Shown: positions 31,190 to 39,013 of the stretch, piece after piece
How positions within the stretch are numbered: position 1 is the first letter of the stretch
Layout of the letters: each line of letters begins with the position of its first letter
DNA from: Sporolactobacillus terrae DSM 11697
GTDB lineage: Bacteria > Bacillota > Bacilli > Bacillales > Sporolactobacillaceae
Reading direction: 5' to 3'
Assembly: GCF_000648615.1 (NCBI RefSeq)
Contig: NZ_JFZC01000025.1
Span: 60,044-124,043 of the forward strand
DNA length: 64,000 nucleotides
The notes under the pieces: model-generated
What the model was told of the DNA's origin: nothing
Seen by the model: only the letters and a program-made list of their open reading frames with translations
Database searches by the model: none
Translations under genes and position numbers: made by a program

Positions 31190-31492
31190 ATGATTCACGT
31201 GCAACCTTTTGCTATTGACGGCCGCTTAGTTCAAGGCATCAGTGTTTCCTTGCCGAAGACAACGTTACTGATCATCACTGGAGCATCCGGCTACATTATG
31301 TGCGGCGCTCTTGATGTCGGTTTGCTGAACGATAAACTGGCGGACCGCGATGTGCGAGCAGGCAAAGCAGTCGGCGTTCGGACCTTAGAAGATCTTTTGC
31401 ATGCCCCACTTGCTGAGGTAACCGTTGGTGCAGAAAAGATTGGTGTTCATCCGGGAATGAGCGGTATTGATGCATTAAAAAAAATGGCTTGA
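31190..31492 (+). CDS. yunC: DUF1805 protein YunC
   Basis: This 100-residue protein of unknown function is conserved in Bacillales. The block GYIMCGALDVGLLNDKLADR is diagnostic, followed by AVGVRTLEDLLHAPL. ATG 31190 follows GAGGGGAGG. It lies 21 bp after yunD, almost certainly in the same transcript. Confidence 0.9.
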   Translation: MIHVQPFAIDGRLVQGISVSLPKTTLLIITGASGYIMCGALDVGLLNDKLADRDVRAGKAVGVRTLEDLLHAPLAEVTVGAEKIGVHPGMSGIDALKKMA

Positions 31493-31576
31493 CGTAAAAA
31501 TAAGGCATTGATTTCAATGGGTTTCTAAGGAAAGCATCCATTACCCAGAATGAGCCTTTCCAAAGAAAAAAGACTG

Positions 31577-31618
31577 AACCCTCCTTCACCTTCATATATA
31601 TTGAAGTGGAGGAGGGTT
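31577..31618 (+). promoter_or_regulatory. hairpin enclosing the yunB ribosome-binding site
   Basis: An almost perfect inverted repeat (left arm 31578-31594, right arm 31602-31618, about 16 pairs with one bulge) places the GGAGGAGGG ribosome site of yunB in its right arm, four bases before ATG 31622. Closing the stem would hide the site. On the minus strand it is followed by a T run, so it could also terminate opposing transcripts. Confidence 0.7.
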
Positions 31619-31621
31619 GTC

Positions 31622-32431
31622 ATGTTTAAACCGAGCAGACGTTATCGACGAAGAAACCTGTCTTTTAAAAAATCGCTGCTGCTCTCCTTGTTCATTTTCA
31701 TCCTCTGCGTTTCTTTAGCCATTTGGCTGGTAAACGAAAAAATGAAACCGGCATTGTTCAGTATTGCGCAGACGCAGACGGAACAGATGGCTCATTACGC
31801 AATTAATTACGGCATCGGAGAGCATGTGCTCAGCAACATTACTGAAGAGAATGATCCTAATGAAATTCCCAAAATAGAAGAATTGTTCATTACCCATCGT
31901 ACCGAGGACCAGAAAATCACTGATTTTGAGCTTAATTCCGAAAAAGCAAATCAGCTTAAAGGACAGATCTCAAATCGAATTCTATGGTTTCTTCGCGCAG
32001 CGGAGAAGGGCCGTATTTCATTTACCAATGGTCCGGAAGATGATCTCATTTACCGTAAAAACCACCATGGCGACGCAATTATCGCCGATATTCCGCTCGG
32101 TCAGATCTTAAACAACGCACTGCTCAGTAATTACGGCCCGCGTGTTCCCGTAGAAATGGAGGTCGTCAGCAACGTTGAAACAGATATTAAGGAGGACTAT
32201 AAAAATGCTGGTATTAACAACCCGCTCTACTCCATTTACATGGTCGTGACCGTCAAGGTGGATGTGATTGTTCCGTTTGCGATGAAATCACAAACGATCA
32301 AGCAGCGCATCCCGATTGGCATAAAAGGCTTAAATCCGGGTGTTCCTTACTTTTACGGGTCAAACGGATCAGGCGTCACGCCGGCCGTTCCGATTGAAAC
32401 GCCTTCTGAAAATAAGAAGAGCAATCAGTAG
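31622..32431 (+). CDS. yunB: sporulation protein YunB
   Basis: This 269-residue protein has a basic N-terminus, one transmembrane segment (LLLSLFIFILCVSLAIWLV) and a large extracytoplasmic part with VNEKMKPALFSIAQTQTEQ and GITGLNPG-like motifs (IGIKGLNPGVPYFYG). In Bacillus subtilis YunB is made in the mother cell and needed for efficient sporulation. ATG 31622 lies behind a strong ribosome site inside a hairpin. It converges with lytH. Confidence 0.88.
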   Translation: MFKPSRRYRRRNLSFKKSLLLSLFIFILCVSLAIWLVNEKMKPALFSIAQTQTEQMAHYAINYGIGEHVLSNITEENDPNEIPKIEELFITHRTEDQKITDFELNSEKANQLKGQISNRILWFLRAAEKGRISFTNGPEDDLIYRKNHHGDAIIADIPLGQILNNALLSNYGPRVPVEMEVVSNVETDIKEDYKNAGINNPLYSIYMVVTVKVDVIVPFAMKSQTIKQRIPIGIKGLNPGVPYFYGSNGSGVTPAVPIETPSENKKSNQ

Positions 32432-32473
32432 GACGACATTTCGTTTTCATGGCTGTGCCTTTTTTGGCAAGCT

Positions 32474-33460
32474 TCATTTTTTTGCCGCATCCTGCCGTTC
32501 CCAGATGCGCAAAGCCGGATAGGGGTCAACCGAATATTCGGCACGCCCATTATCACGGTAGAGTCCGTAATGCAGGTGAGGCGGAAATTTGCCCATTGTG
32601 CCCTTGGGTCCGTATCCAGAACTGCCAACGTAACCGACCACTTGCCCCGGCTTTACAATCACATCATGATGGATGCCCGGTGCATAGCCATTCAAATGGG
32701 CAAAGTAGTGATAGTTCCCGTGAAGATCACGGATGCCGATGCGCCAGCCGCCGTATTTATTCCAACCGATCAGCTCAATGATGCCGTAGGAAGTGGCGCG
32801 CACCGGTGTACCGTAGTCAGCAAAAATATCGGTACCTTCGTGGATACGGTTGCCGCCCCAGCCGCGTTTTGCCCCCCATGTCGAGGCATAATCATAGTTG
32901 TAATTGAGCGGTACTGGGAAGGCATGTTTTTCCAATTCCTCAGGTGCTGCATGTTCAAAGAGCCGCGCGAAATGATTAATTAAGTCGACTGCTTTACCAC
33001 GCCGATAGTGCTGCCAGAGACCGATTCGTGTATTTTCTTCACCAGGTCCTGCTTGAGCAATGGACTGTGCAAACGCATAGAGCCGATCTTCTGCACTGCT
33101 CCGTTGCGCGCGACCGTCACCATTTCCATCCCTTCCGATTCCACCGAACAAGGCAATTGTACTCGGATTCTGGTCGTCCGGATTAGGATTTAACGGACCG
33201 GCCCATGTGCGTTTATCAAAGGCAATGCTGATCAATTCGTCTTTGTTAGCATGCTCTGAATCAAGCGCAAGGATGTTACGTGCATATTGGTCGCAACCGG
33301 CCAGAATGCTCCAGCGTATCCCGGTCAATGCGGCCGTCTTTAAATATAAGGCTTTTCGGTCTTGAGCCGCTACATGTGAACCTGCTTGACACGTTAATGC
33401 AGGTGTCATGATCCAAATTAAGATAACGCAAAAAAGACAGAACATTCGTGAGCGTTTCAT
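32474..33460 (-). CDS. lytH: LytH-type L-Ala-D-Glu endopeptidase (M23 family)
   Basis: This 328-residue exported peptidase has an N-terminal signal segment (MFCLFCVILIWIMTPAL), an alpha-helical middle domain, and a C-terminal M23 LytM domain. The zinc ligands are in RIHEGTDIFA (HxxxD), and FPPHLHYGL (HxH). In Bacillus, LytH trims spore cortex stem peptides to single L-Ala side chains. ATG 33460 follows AAAGGACC. The pairing with yunB matches yunA(lytH)-yunB in Bacillus subtilis, there also head to head in spirit with sporulation genes. Confidence 0.9.
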   Translation of the reverse strand: MKRSRMFCLFCVILIWIMTPALTCQAGSHVAAQDRKALYLKTAALTGIRWSILAGCDQYARNILALDSEHANKDELISIAFDKRTWAGPLNPNPDDQNPSTIALFGGIGRDGNGDGRAQRSSAEDRLYAFAQSIAQAGPGEENTRIGLWQHYRRGKAVDLINHFARLFEHAAPEELEKHAFPVPLNYNYDYASTWGAKRGWGGNRIHEGTDIFADYGTPVRATSYGIIELIGWNKYGGWRIGIRDLHGNYHYFAHLNGYAPGIHHDVIVKPGQVVGYVGSSGYGPKGTMGKFPPHLHYGLYRDNGRAEYSVDPYPALRIWERQDAAKK

Positions 33461-33628
33461 TGATGAACAGCGGTCCTTTCCTATCAATTTATTCTGATCC
33501 ATTTGTTTCTTGCACTTTTCACCATAAGCGCATGATCTGCTATAATAAGTAGTACGTCGTAAAGAGCACCGTTTCTGTCTTGCTCCGGCAGGCGATACGC
33601 TTTACTAATCAGAGGGGAGGTTATCCCA

Positions 33629-33919
33629 TTGACCGGTTCGACTGTCTCGGTTGATTCCAATACATATGAAGTCATTGAAGATGTCCGCAATGGCTGGAAT
33701 GAGGAAGCCTTTTTAAAAAGATACAGTGAAATCTTAGGTAAATTCGACTATATTGTGGGTGATTGGGGTTACGAGCAGCTTAGACTGCGCGGCTTTTACG
33801 ATAACCACAATTCCAAATCAACCTTCGATACAAAAATAAGCACGCTTGTCGACTATATTGTCGAATATTGCAGTTTCGGTTGTGCCTATTTTGTACTTAA
33901 AAAAGTGAACAAAAAATGA
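33629..33919 (+). CDS. yutD: YutD family protein (DUF1027)
   Basis: This 96-residue protein of unknown function starts at TTG 33629 with GAGGGGAGG upstream. The block LGKFDYIVGDWGYEQLRLRGFY is the family signature. The acidic and aromatic composition and the absence of membrane segments suggest a small cytoplasmic protein. It lies next to the NagD-type phosphatase gene as in Bacillus. Confidence 0.88.
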   Translation: MTGSTVSVDSNTYEVIEDVRNGWNEEAFLKRYSEILGKFDYIVGDWGYEQLRLRGFYDNHNSKSTFDTKISTLVDYIVEYCSFGCAYFVLKKVNKK

Positions 33920-34036
33920 TGTTCGATTGAACCTTGTTCGTTAGTGTGTACAAAATTAAAAAATTAATGACTGAGCATTTAGATCCTGATGGATTTTATT
34001 ATGGGGAGAAATAGGACGAAAACGGGAGGCAGAGAT

Positions 34037-34804
34037 GTGACAAGCTATGATACATTTTTACTGGACTTGGATGGCACCGTTTACTGGGGAAAAGAGGAAA
34101 TTCCCGAAGCGGTAACCTTTGTTAAAACGCTAAAAGAAAAAGGGCTGCGTTATTTGTTTGTCACCAATAATTCAACGCGGACAAAAGAAACCGTTGCTGA
34201 TCAATTAAGCGGATTCGGTATTCCTTGCACGCCTGATGATGTTTTGACGACCAGCATGGCAACAGCGAGCTACATCAAAGCGCAAAAAAAAGATGCAAAA
34301 GTCCTTTATATCGGCGAACAAGGATTAAAACAAGCGATAGAGCATGCAGGGCTTATCTACGATGAGGAACATCCAGATTTTGTTGCCTTTGGTATGGATC
34401 GGCAAATTACGTACGAGAAATATGCAAAAGCTTGTCTGGCGGTCCGTTCCGGCGCGACATTCATTTCAACCAATCCTGATGTTGCGCTTCCAAATGAGCG
34501 CGGTCTTGTGCCTGGAAATGGTGCATTAACCTCGGTTATCAGCGTTTCTACAGGGGTAAAACCGACGTTTATTGGAAAGCCGGAACCGATCATTATTGAT
34601 CTTGCGCTTGAGAAGCTTGGGGCGTCAAAAGCACATACAATAATGATTGGCGACAACTATGATACGGACATTTTGGCAGGGATCCATGCGGGAATTGATA
34701 CGCTGCTGGTACACACCGGTGTAACGACGCCAGAAGCGCTTAAAACGAAGGAGGTGCAGCCGACCTTCGCACTGCATTCACTGAGTGAATGGAGATTCAA
34801 CTAA
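34037..34804 (+). CDS. yutF: HAD-family phosphatase, NagD/YutF type
   Basis: This 255-residue HAD subfamily IIA phosphatase has motif I YDTFLLDLDGTVYWG, motif II LFVTNNSTRT, the cap domain, and motif III/IV IMIGDNYDTDILAG. Its physiological substrate is not certain; family members hydrolyse small sugar or nucleotide phosphates. GTG 34037 follows GGGAGG at 7 bp; the frame from 33989 adds 16 residues without support. Confidence 0.92.
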   Translation: MTSYDTFLLDLDGTVYWGKEEIPEAVTFVKTLKEKGLRYLFVTNNSTRTKETVADQLSGFGIPCTPDDVLTTSMATASYIKAQKKDAKVLYIGEQGLKQAIEHAGLIYDEEHPDFVAFGMDRQITYEKYAKACLAVRSGATFISTNPDVALPNERGLVPGNGALTSVISVSTGVKPTFIGKPEPIIIDLALEKLGASKAHTIMIGDNYDTDILAGIHAGIDTLLVHTGVTTPEALKTKEVQPTFALHSLSEWRFN

Positions 34805-34851
34805 ACGCATGCACGAAACATTTCTTGAGCACCACTGGATGCATGAACTGA

Positions 34852-35046
34852 GAGGGCGTCCCAAAAGGGGTTAGATTTATACTGCGCTCCGATTGCTCGC
34901 ATCAACAGAGCGCGGCCGCGGACGATCCAGGAGTCTCCTCGGCTGATCCTGTAAAGCCAGCGGGGTCTGCTTTGGCTCGCGATCAACGGGAACGCTTCGC
35001 AGGAGTCGCGCATCTTCGCGCTTAACCTCAAAATAGACGTTTTTTT
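34852..35046. repeat. dispersed intergenic repeat family A, copy 2
   Basis: This copy matches 3757-3879 through CTCCGATTGCTCGCATCAAC, GCGCATCTTCG and the T-rich end, with an insertion of roughly 80 bp in the middle (about 34925-35005, GC-rich, containing CAGCGGGGTC). It leads directly into the terminator at 35047. No gene is seen in 34805-35215. Confidence 0.7.
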
Positions 35047-35092
35047 AAGGGTGTCTCAACAGTCAATTGACTGTTGAGACACCCTCTTTTTT
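35047..35092 (+). terminator. terminator of yutF
   Basis: AGGGTGTCTCAACAGTCAAT pairs with its downstream complement and a T run follows. The stem is almost identical to that at 3880. Confidence 0.85.
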
Positions 35093-35215
35093 CCTTTATT
35101 TAAAAACAATGTCTTGACTGATCAGCAAAGCTGCGGGCGTGAGATGCCTGCGGGGACTACAGAAAAGCGAAGGCATAGTTGGCAGATTCACCGATAAAAT
35201 GAATAGAGAGGGATT

Positions 35216-36202
35216 ATGGCTGGCAAAACGACTGGAGGGACACAGAACGTGGAGATGCCGGATGTACGAAAAACTGCTGCTTACTACTATGACTTGGATG
35301 ATCTGAACGCGACAGTCAAGCTTTATTTTCAACCATTGAGCCGGTTTTACCATCAAAATTTACAGCAATTAGCACGTGTCGCAGACTTTTTGTCCGAACA
35401 AGCCGATTTTCCGGTGTCGCGCTTAATGGTTAACCGTTATGGCAGCTACGAGACGAAAATGAATGGGCGTTCATGGGTTTTAATGAGCCGACTGGAGATT
35501 GACCCGCGCTGGCAGCGCCGCTCGTCAGCAGAGCTGCTGAGCGAACTGCATGCCCGGACAATCGGTGCGAATCTGCAAGCCTTCCCGGAGTCACCAGCTG
35601 CTTCAAGAGGAGAATTGTTGGGCCGACTGGATGCACTGCAAGGCTTCTATGAGCGATGCCGCAGTGAAGAAGACCCGTCTTCTTTCGAGCGGACATTCAT
35701 CGAACTATTTCCCTATTTTGCATGTTGCGCTGAAAATGCTGTGCAAATGTATGCAGATGATGCCATTGATTATCCAAATCAGGAGCAGTTGTGTGTCGGT
35801 CATTATCGCTATTCAATCGATGAACAGGAAATGACAGAAGATCCTTCACAGTGGGTGATCGATGACCGTTCAAGGGATTTAGCCGAAGCAATGCGTCTTT
35901 TTGCCTGGCGCAGTGCTGGTGACGCAGATGTGGCTGCAAATGCTTTTCTTGATGCTTATGAATCGCGTTTTCCGCTCACTGAACCGGTGATTGAGAAAAT
36001 GGTTGGGCGGCTGCTTTATCCGCTGGCTTTTATCGAATGTTGTGAACGTTATTTCGCCAACCAAGGCGATGATCAGCGGACGCTTGAGCTTCAGCTGCGC
36101 CGGTGCGGAGAAAAAATAAAAGAGCGTGAGCGTGTTTTAAAAGGTGTGATCGATCGTTATGGAGGACGCGTATCCGCGCCGGAATGGTTGATGCGTCCAT
36201 AA
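35216..36202 (+). CDS. yutH: YutH-type spore coat protein
   Basis: This 328-residue protein resembles Bacillus YutH, a kinase-fold relative of the CotS coat family. Typical features are VNRYGSYETKMNGRSWVLMS near residue 80, a helical middle part, and FAWRSAGD...NAFLDAYESRFPLTEP followed by RLLYPLAFIECCERYF. Catalytic kinase residues are not obvious, in line with a structural role. ATG 35216 follows GAGAGGGA. It converges with yutI over a shared bidirectional terminator. Confidence 0.82.
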   Translation: MAGKTTGGTQNVEMPDVRKTAAYYYDLDDLNATVKLYFQPLSRFYHQNLQQLARVADFLSEQADFPVSRLMVNRYGSYETKMNGRSWVLMSRLEIDPRWQRRSSAELLSELHARTIGANLQAFPESPAASRGELLGRLDALQGFYERCRSEEDPSSFERTFIELFPYFACCAENAVQMYADDAIDYPNQEQLCVGHYRYSIDEQEMTEDPSQWVIDDRSRDLAEAMRLFAWRSAGDADVAANAFLDAYESRFPLTEPVIEKMVGRLLYPLAFIECCERYFANQGDDQRTLELQLRRCGEKIKERERVLKGVIDRYGGRVSAPEWLMRP

Positions 36203-36207
36203 CGAGA

Positions 36208-36240
36208 AACAAAGACCGCTCATGAAGAGCGGCCTTTGTT
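36208..36240. terminator. bidirectional terminator between yutH and yutI
   Basis: AACAAAG-A-CCGCTC pairs with GAGCGG-C-CTTTGTT. T-rich tails exist on both sides. Confidence 0.75.
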
Positions 36241-36257
36241 TGCGGATGATTTTTATT

Positions 36258-36479
36258 TTAAAAAACTTGTTCCAGTTCTTTGATTCCGGGAACATTTTCA
36301 ATGAGTGCCCGTTCAATGCCGGCTTTCAATGTGAGCGTTGAGCTCGGGCAGTTTCCGCATGCACCGAGCAGCCGAACGCGTACCACGCCGTCCTCAACCT
36401 CGAGTAGTTCAACATCTCCGCCGTCGCGAAGCAAATAAGGACGAAGTTTCTCCAATACTTCTTCGACTTGTTGATACAT
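36258..36479 (-). CDS. yutI: NifU C-terminal-domain Fe-S carrier
   Basis: This 73-residue Nfu-type protein carries a CxxC cluster-binding pair in [20 protein letters not shown], preceded by [15 protein letters not shown]. It would bind a 4Fe-4S cluster as a homodimer and hand it to target enzymes. It is shorter than the 111-residue Bacillus YutI but keeps the full Nfu core. It is divergent from yuzD. Confidence 0.93.
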   Translation of the reverse strand: MYQQVEEVLEKLRPYLLRDGGDVELLEVEDGVVRVRLLGACGNCPSSTLTLKAGIERALIENVPGIKELEQVF

Positions 36480-36664
36480 ACACTCACTCCTTAACTATCA
36501 CAGATAAGGTCATTATATCTTTTTTGAAACAGAAAATCTATTTATTCGATTCATTGCGGGATGTTTCAGTCGAGAATGCGAAAGATGGAAATCAAATCAG
36601 TGACGGCGGCGCCTGAATTTGCTATATTAATTTATAATTCAACAACAAGTCAGAGGTGAACAGA

Positions 36665-36994
36665 GTGGAGCTCACCGTTTATGGTGCAGAAGCCGTATGT
36701 GCAAGCTGCGTTCAAGCGCCTCCGTCAAAGACGACGGCGGAATGGCTTGAATCCGCCTTAAGCCGCAAATTCAGAGAGAAAATGCTTGTCCGTTATATTG
36801 ATATTTATCAGCCGGAAACAGAGAAGGATCGCGTGTACTGCACAAAAATTCTTGCTGATGACTTTTTTTACCCATTGGTCGTACACGAGGATGAAGTGCT
36901 CGGTGAGGGATTTATTTCCTTAAAACCGATTGTGCAGTTCTGTATCCGGAACGGGATGACTCCCTTGGACAATAGCGGAAGGAGCGCGGAGTAA
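36665..36994 (+). CDS. yuzD: YuzD family protein (DUF1462)
   Basis: This protein of about 109 residues has a thioredoxin-like start with a CxxC pair: LTVYGAEAVCASCVQAPPSK. Its role is unknown. GTG 36665 is preferred (AGAGGTGA 6 bp upstream) over GTG 36656, which lies inside the ribosome site. The yutI-yuzD divergent arrangement also occurs in Bacillus subtilis. Confidence 0.9.
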   Translation: MELTVYGAEAVCASCVQAPPSKTTAEWLESALSRKFREKMLVRYIDIYQPETEKDRVYCTKILADDFFYPLVVHEDEVLGEGFISLKPIVQFCIRNGMTPLDNSGRSAE

Positions 36995-37045
36995 GGAGCT
37001 GTATACTGATCATAAGAAACAAAATGAAATGGGGGAGATTGCCGT

Positions 37046-37276
37046 ATGCTTGACTTTCATCACAGCTGGCCCTATGAACGAGTGGCCAGTGATCTTTATT
37101 TTGAAGAGTGCCCCTTTTGTCATGAATCACCGGTTTTGCTTTCTTTAAAAAAGGAGGCGGAAGCACGTGCATTCCAAGGAATAAAAACCAATCTCGTCAT
37201 GCCCTGCTGCCATGAGAAAATCGTGATTGAGACAATGGATCGCGATTATATCTGGGCTACACAGGTGCTGCGTTAG
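37046..37276 (+). CDS. small conserved-looking protein with Cys pairs (unknown)
   Basis: I do not recognise this 76-residue protein. It has ATG 37046 with GGGGGAG upstream and good codon usage. It begins LDFHHSWPYERVASDLYFEE. The cysteines CPFC (about residues 22-25) and CC (about 54-55, PCCHEK) would suit a zinc-ribbon-like site. It lies 51 bp after yuzD and 33 bp before dapF, so it probably belongs to their transcript. Confidence 0.7.
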   Translation: MLDFHHSWPYERVASDLYFEECPFCHESPVLLSLKKEAEARAFQGIKTNLVMPCCHEKIVIETMDRDYIWATQVLR

Positions 37277-37309
37277 CGAAGATTGAGCAGAAGAAATGGA
37301 GCGATAATT

Positions 37310-38182
37310 GTGAGACAAGATGTACCGTTTACGAAAATGCATGGGCTGGGCAACTGTTATATTTATCTGGACGGAATCACGCGGGATTTGGCAGTTCCCT
37401 CTTTTCCCGAACTGGCGCGCCGTGTATCGGATCCGTATAAAGGGATCGGTTCAGACGGTTTAATCCTCATTTTGCCTTCAGACTCAGCCGATGTGCAAAT
37501 GCGCATCTTTAATAAAGACGGTTCTGAGGCGATGAACTGCGGCAACGGGCTTCGCTGCGTTGCCAAATATGCTTATGATCACCATTTGGTGCGCAGCAAG
37601 CAATTTTTGATTGAGACACGCTCCGGCAATAAGCAGGCAACCGTGCATACAGAACATGGAATGGTTGACACGGTAACGGTTGATATGGGTGAACCGATCC
37701 TTGAGCGAGAGCGGATTCCGGTTGCCGGAACGCCGAAAGCGCAGCGGGTCATTGAGGAGCCTTTGACTATCGCGGATAAGACCTATCGGTTTACGGCGGT
37801 TTCAATGGGAAATCCGCATGCCCTGTTCTTTGTGGACCATATTCAAGAAGCGCCGATTCATGCGCTTGGAAAACGGCTCGCAGACACCGATCCGCTCTTT
37901 CCCAACGGCGCCAATATCGGCTTTGTTCAACCATTGACCGACCATGAATTAAACTATCGAGTTTGGGAGCGTGGCTCAGGAATTACGCAAGCATGCGGCA
38001 CTGGCGCGTGTGCATCTGCGGTAGCGGCGATCTTAGAAGAACGTGCACGGAAGGATATACCGATCACGATTCATCTTGACGGCGGCGATCTGACGATTGA
38101 ATGGCAATCCGCAACCAATCATGTGCTGATGACCGGAGAGGCGAAGACAATTTGTGACGGTGTGTATTTTTATGAGCATTGA
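37310..38182 (+). CDS. dapF: diaminopimelate epimerase
   Basis: This 290-residue enzyme converts LL-DAP to meso-DAP for lysine and peptidoglycan synthesis. The two catalytic cysteines are in AMNCGNGLRCV and TQACGTGACAS, the usual proton-relay pair. The N-terminus FTKMHGLGNCYIYLD is typical. GTG 37310 follows ATGGAGCG by 6 bp; the TTG at 37283 adds nine residues without a ribosome site. Confidence 0.96.
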   Translation: MRQDVPFTKMHGLGNCYIYLDGITRDLAVPSFPELARRVSDPYKGIGSDGLILILPSDSADVQMRIFNKDGSEAMNCGNGLRCVAKYAYDHHLVRSKQFLIETRSGNKQATVHTEHGMVDTVTVDMGEPILERERIPVAGTPKAQRVIEEPLTIADKTYRFTAVSMGNPHALFFVDHIQEAPIHALGKRLADTDPLFPNGANIGFVQPLTDHELNYRVWERGSGITQACGTGACASAVAAILEERARKDIPITIHLDGGDLTIEWQSATNHVLMTGEAKTICDGVYFYEH

Positions 38183-38292
38183 CTCATCTGAATGTAGGAG
38201 ATGAACGAAAAAACCATTTCTGATTGTCTTTGATTGTGATTCATCGCACATCAGGATATAATGTTAATAACTCACATAAGGAGCTGAAGGAA

Positions 38293-38658
38293 ATGAATAT
38301 TACGTTGACCGATGCAGCAAGCTTTCGTGTTCGGGAAATGTTGGCAAATGAACCGGGAGAAGATCTGTTCCTTCGTGTCGGTGTCGGCGGTGGTGGGTGC
38401 TCCGGACTGACGTACGGCATGGGTTTTGATGATAAAATGATTGACGGTGATCTCGCTTTTGAAGGACAAGGCTTTAACGTCGTTGTTGATCAAAACAGCG
38501 CACCAATGCTCGATGGTGTTACCATTGATTTTAAACAAAATCTCGATGGCGGAGGATTCACGATCGACAACCCAAACGCAATTTCTTCATGCGGCTGCGG
38601 TCATTCATTTAAGACTGCAGACAACGAAGGACAGCCTGCAAAGCAGTGCGACTGCTGA
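38293..38658 (+). CDS. yutM: A-type (HesB/IscA-like) Fe-S carrier
   Basis: This 121-residue protein has the three conserved cysteines of A-type carriers, in GGGGCSGLTYGMGFDD and the C-terminal SSCGCGHSF. It should accept clusters from SufBCD and deliver them to client proteins. ATG 38293 follows GAAGGA. The upstream 23 codons of the open frame are not used. It lies close to dapF, as yutM does to yutL(dapF) in Bacillus subtilis. Confidence 0.92.
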   Translation: MNITLTDAASFRVREMLANEPGEDLFLRVGVGGGGCSGLTYGMGFDDKMIDGDLAFEGQGFNVVVDQNSAPMLDGVTIDFKQNLDGGGFTIDNPNAISSCGCGHSFKTADNEGQPAKQCDC

Positions 38659-38694
38659 TTGCTCACTACGTTTTTCATCGGTAAAATAGACGCT

Positions 38695-38741
38695 AAACCA
38701 TCTTCTTGAAACGATCAAACGAGAAGATGGTTTTTTGTTTT
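38695..38741 (+). terminator. terminator after yutM
   Basis: AAACCATCTTCT and AGAAGATGGTTT form a 12-bp stem followed by T's. Confidence 0.88.
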
Positions 38742-38845
38742 TTCGTAGATGTTCTTGGTTGTTCTGATCTAATCCACCCATTAAAGGTCGTTTCTTGTTC
38801 TTTAATAAAAGACATAAATCGCCTGATTTCGACACAAATTATCCT

Positions 38846-38874
38846 TGAAATGTTAACAAAAAAGACATATTATT
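38846..38874 (+). promoter_or_regulatory. putative ndh promoter with a Rex-like half palindrome
   Basis: TTGAAA (38846-38851) and TATTAT (38869-38874) are 17 bp apart. The -35 region reads TTGAAATGTTAACAA, a partial match to the Rex operator (TTGT...ACAA). The rest of 38659-39013 holds a GCTTGGATC / GATCAATCAAGC imperfect palindrome (38915-38943) and no gene. Confidence 0.45.
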
Positions 38875-39013
38875 AATGAGGAAAAACAAATTATTGCATA
38901 GAATTTTCTGTCTGCTTGGATCAACACGTGATCAATCAAGCCTATGATGTGTCCATTCATCAGACAAAGGCTTTATTTTTTTTCATACTATAAAAAAGGT
39001 GGCAGTGAATACC

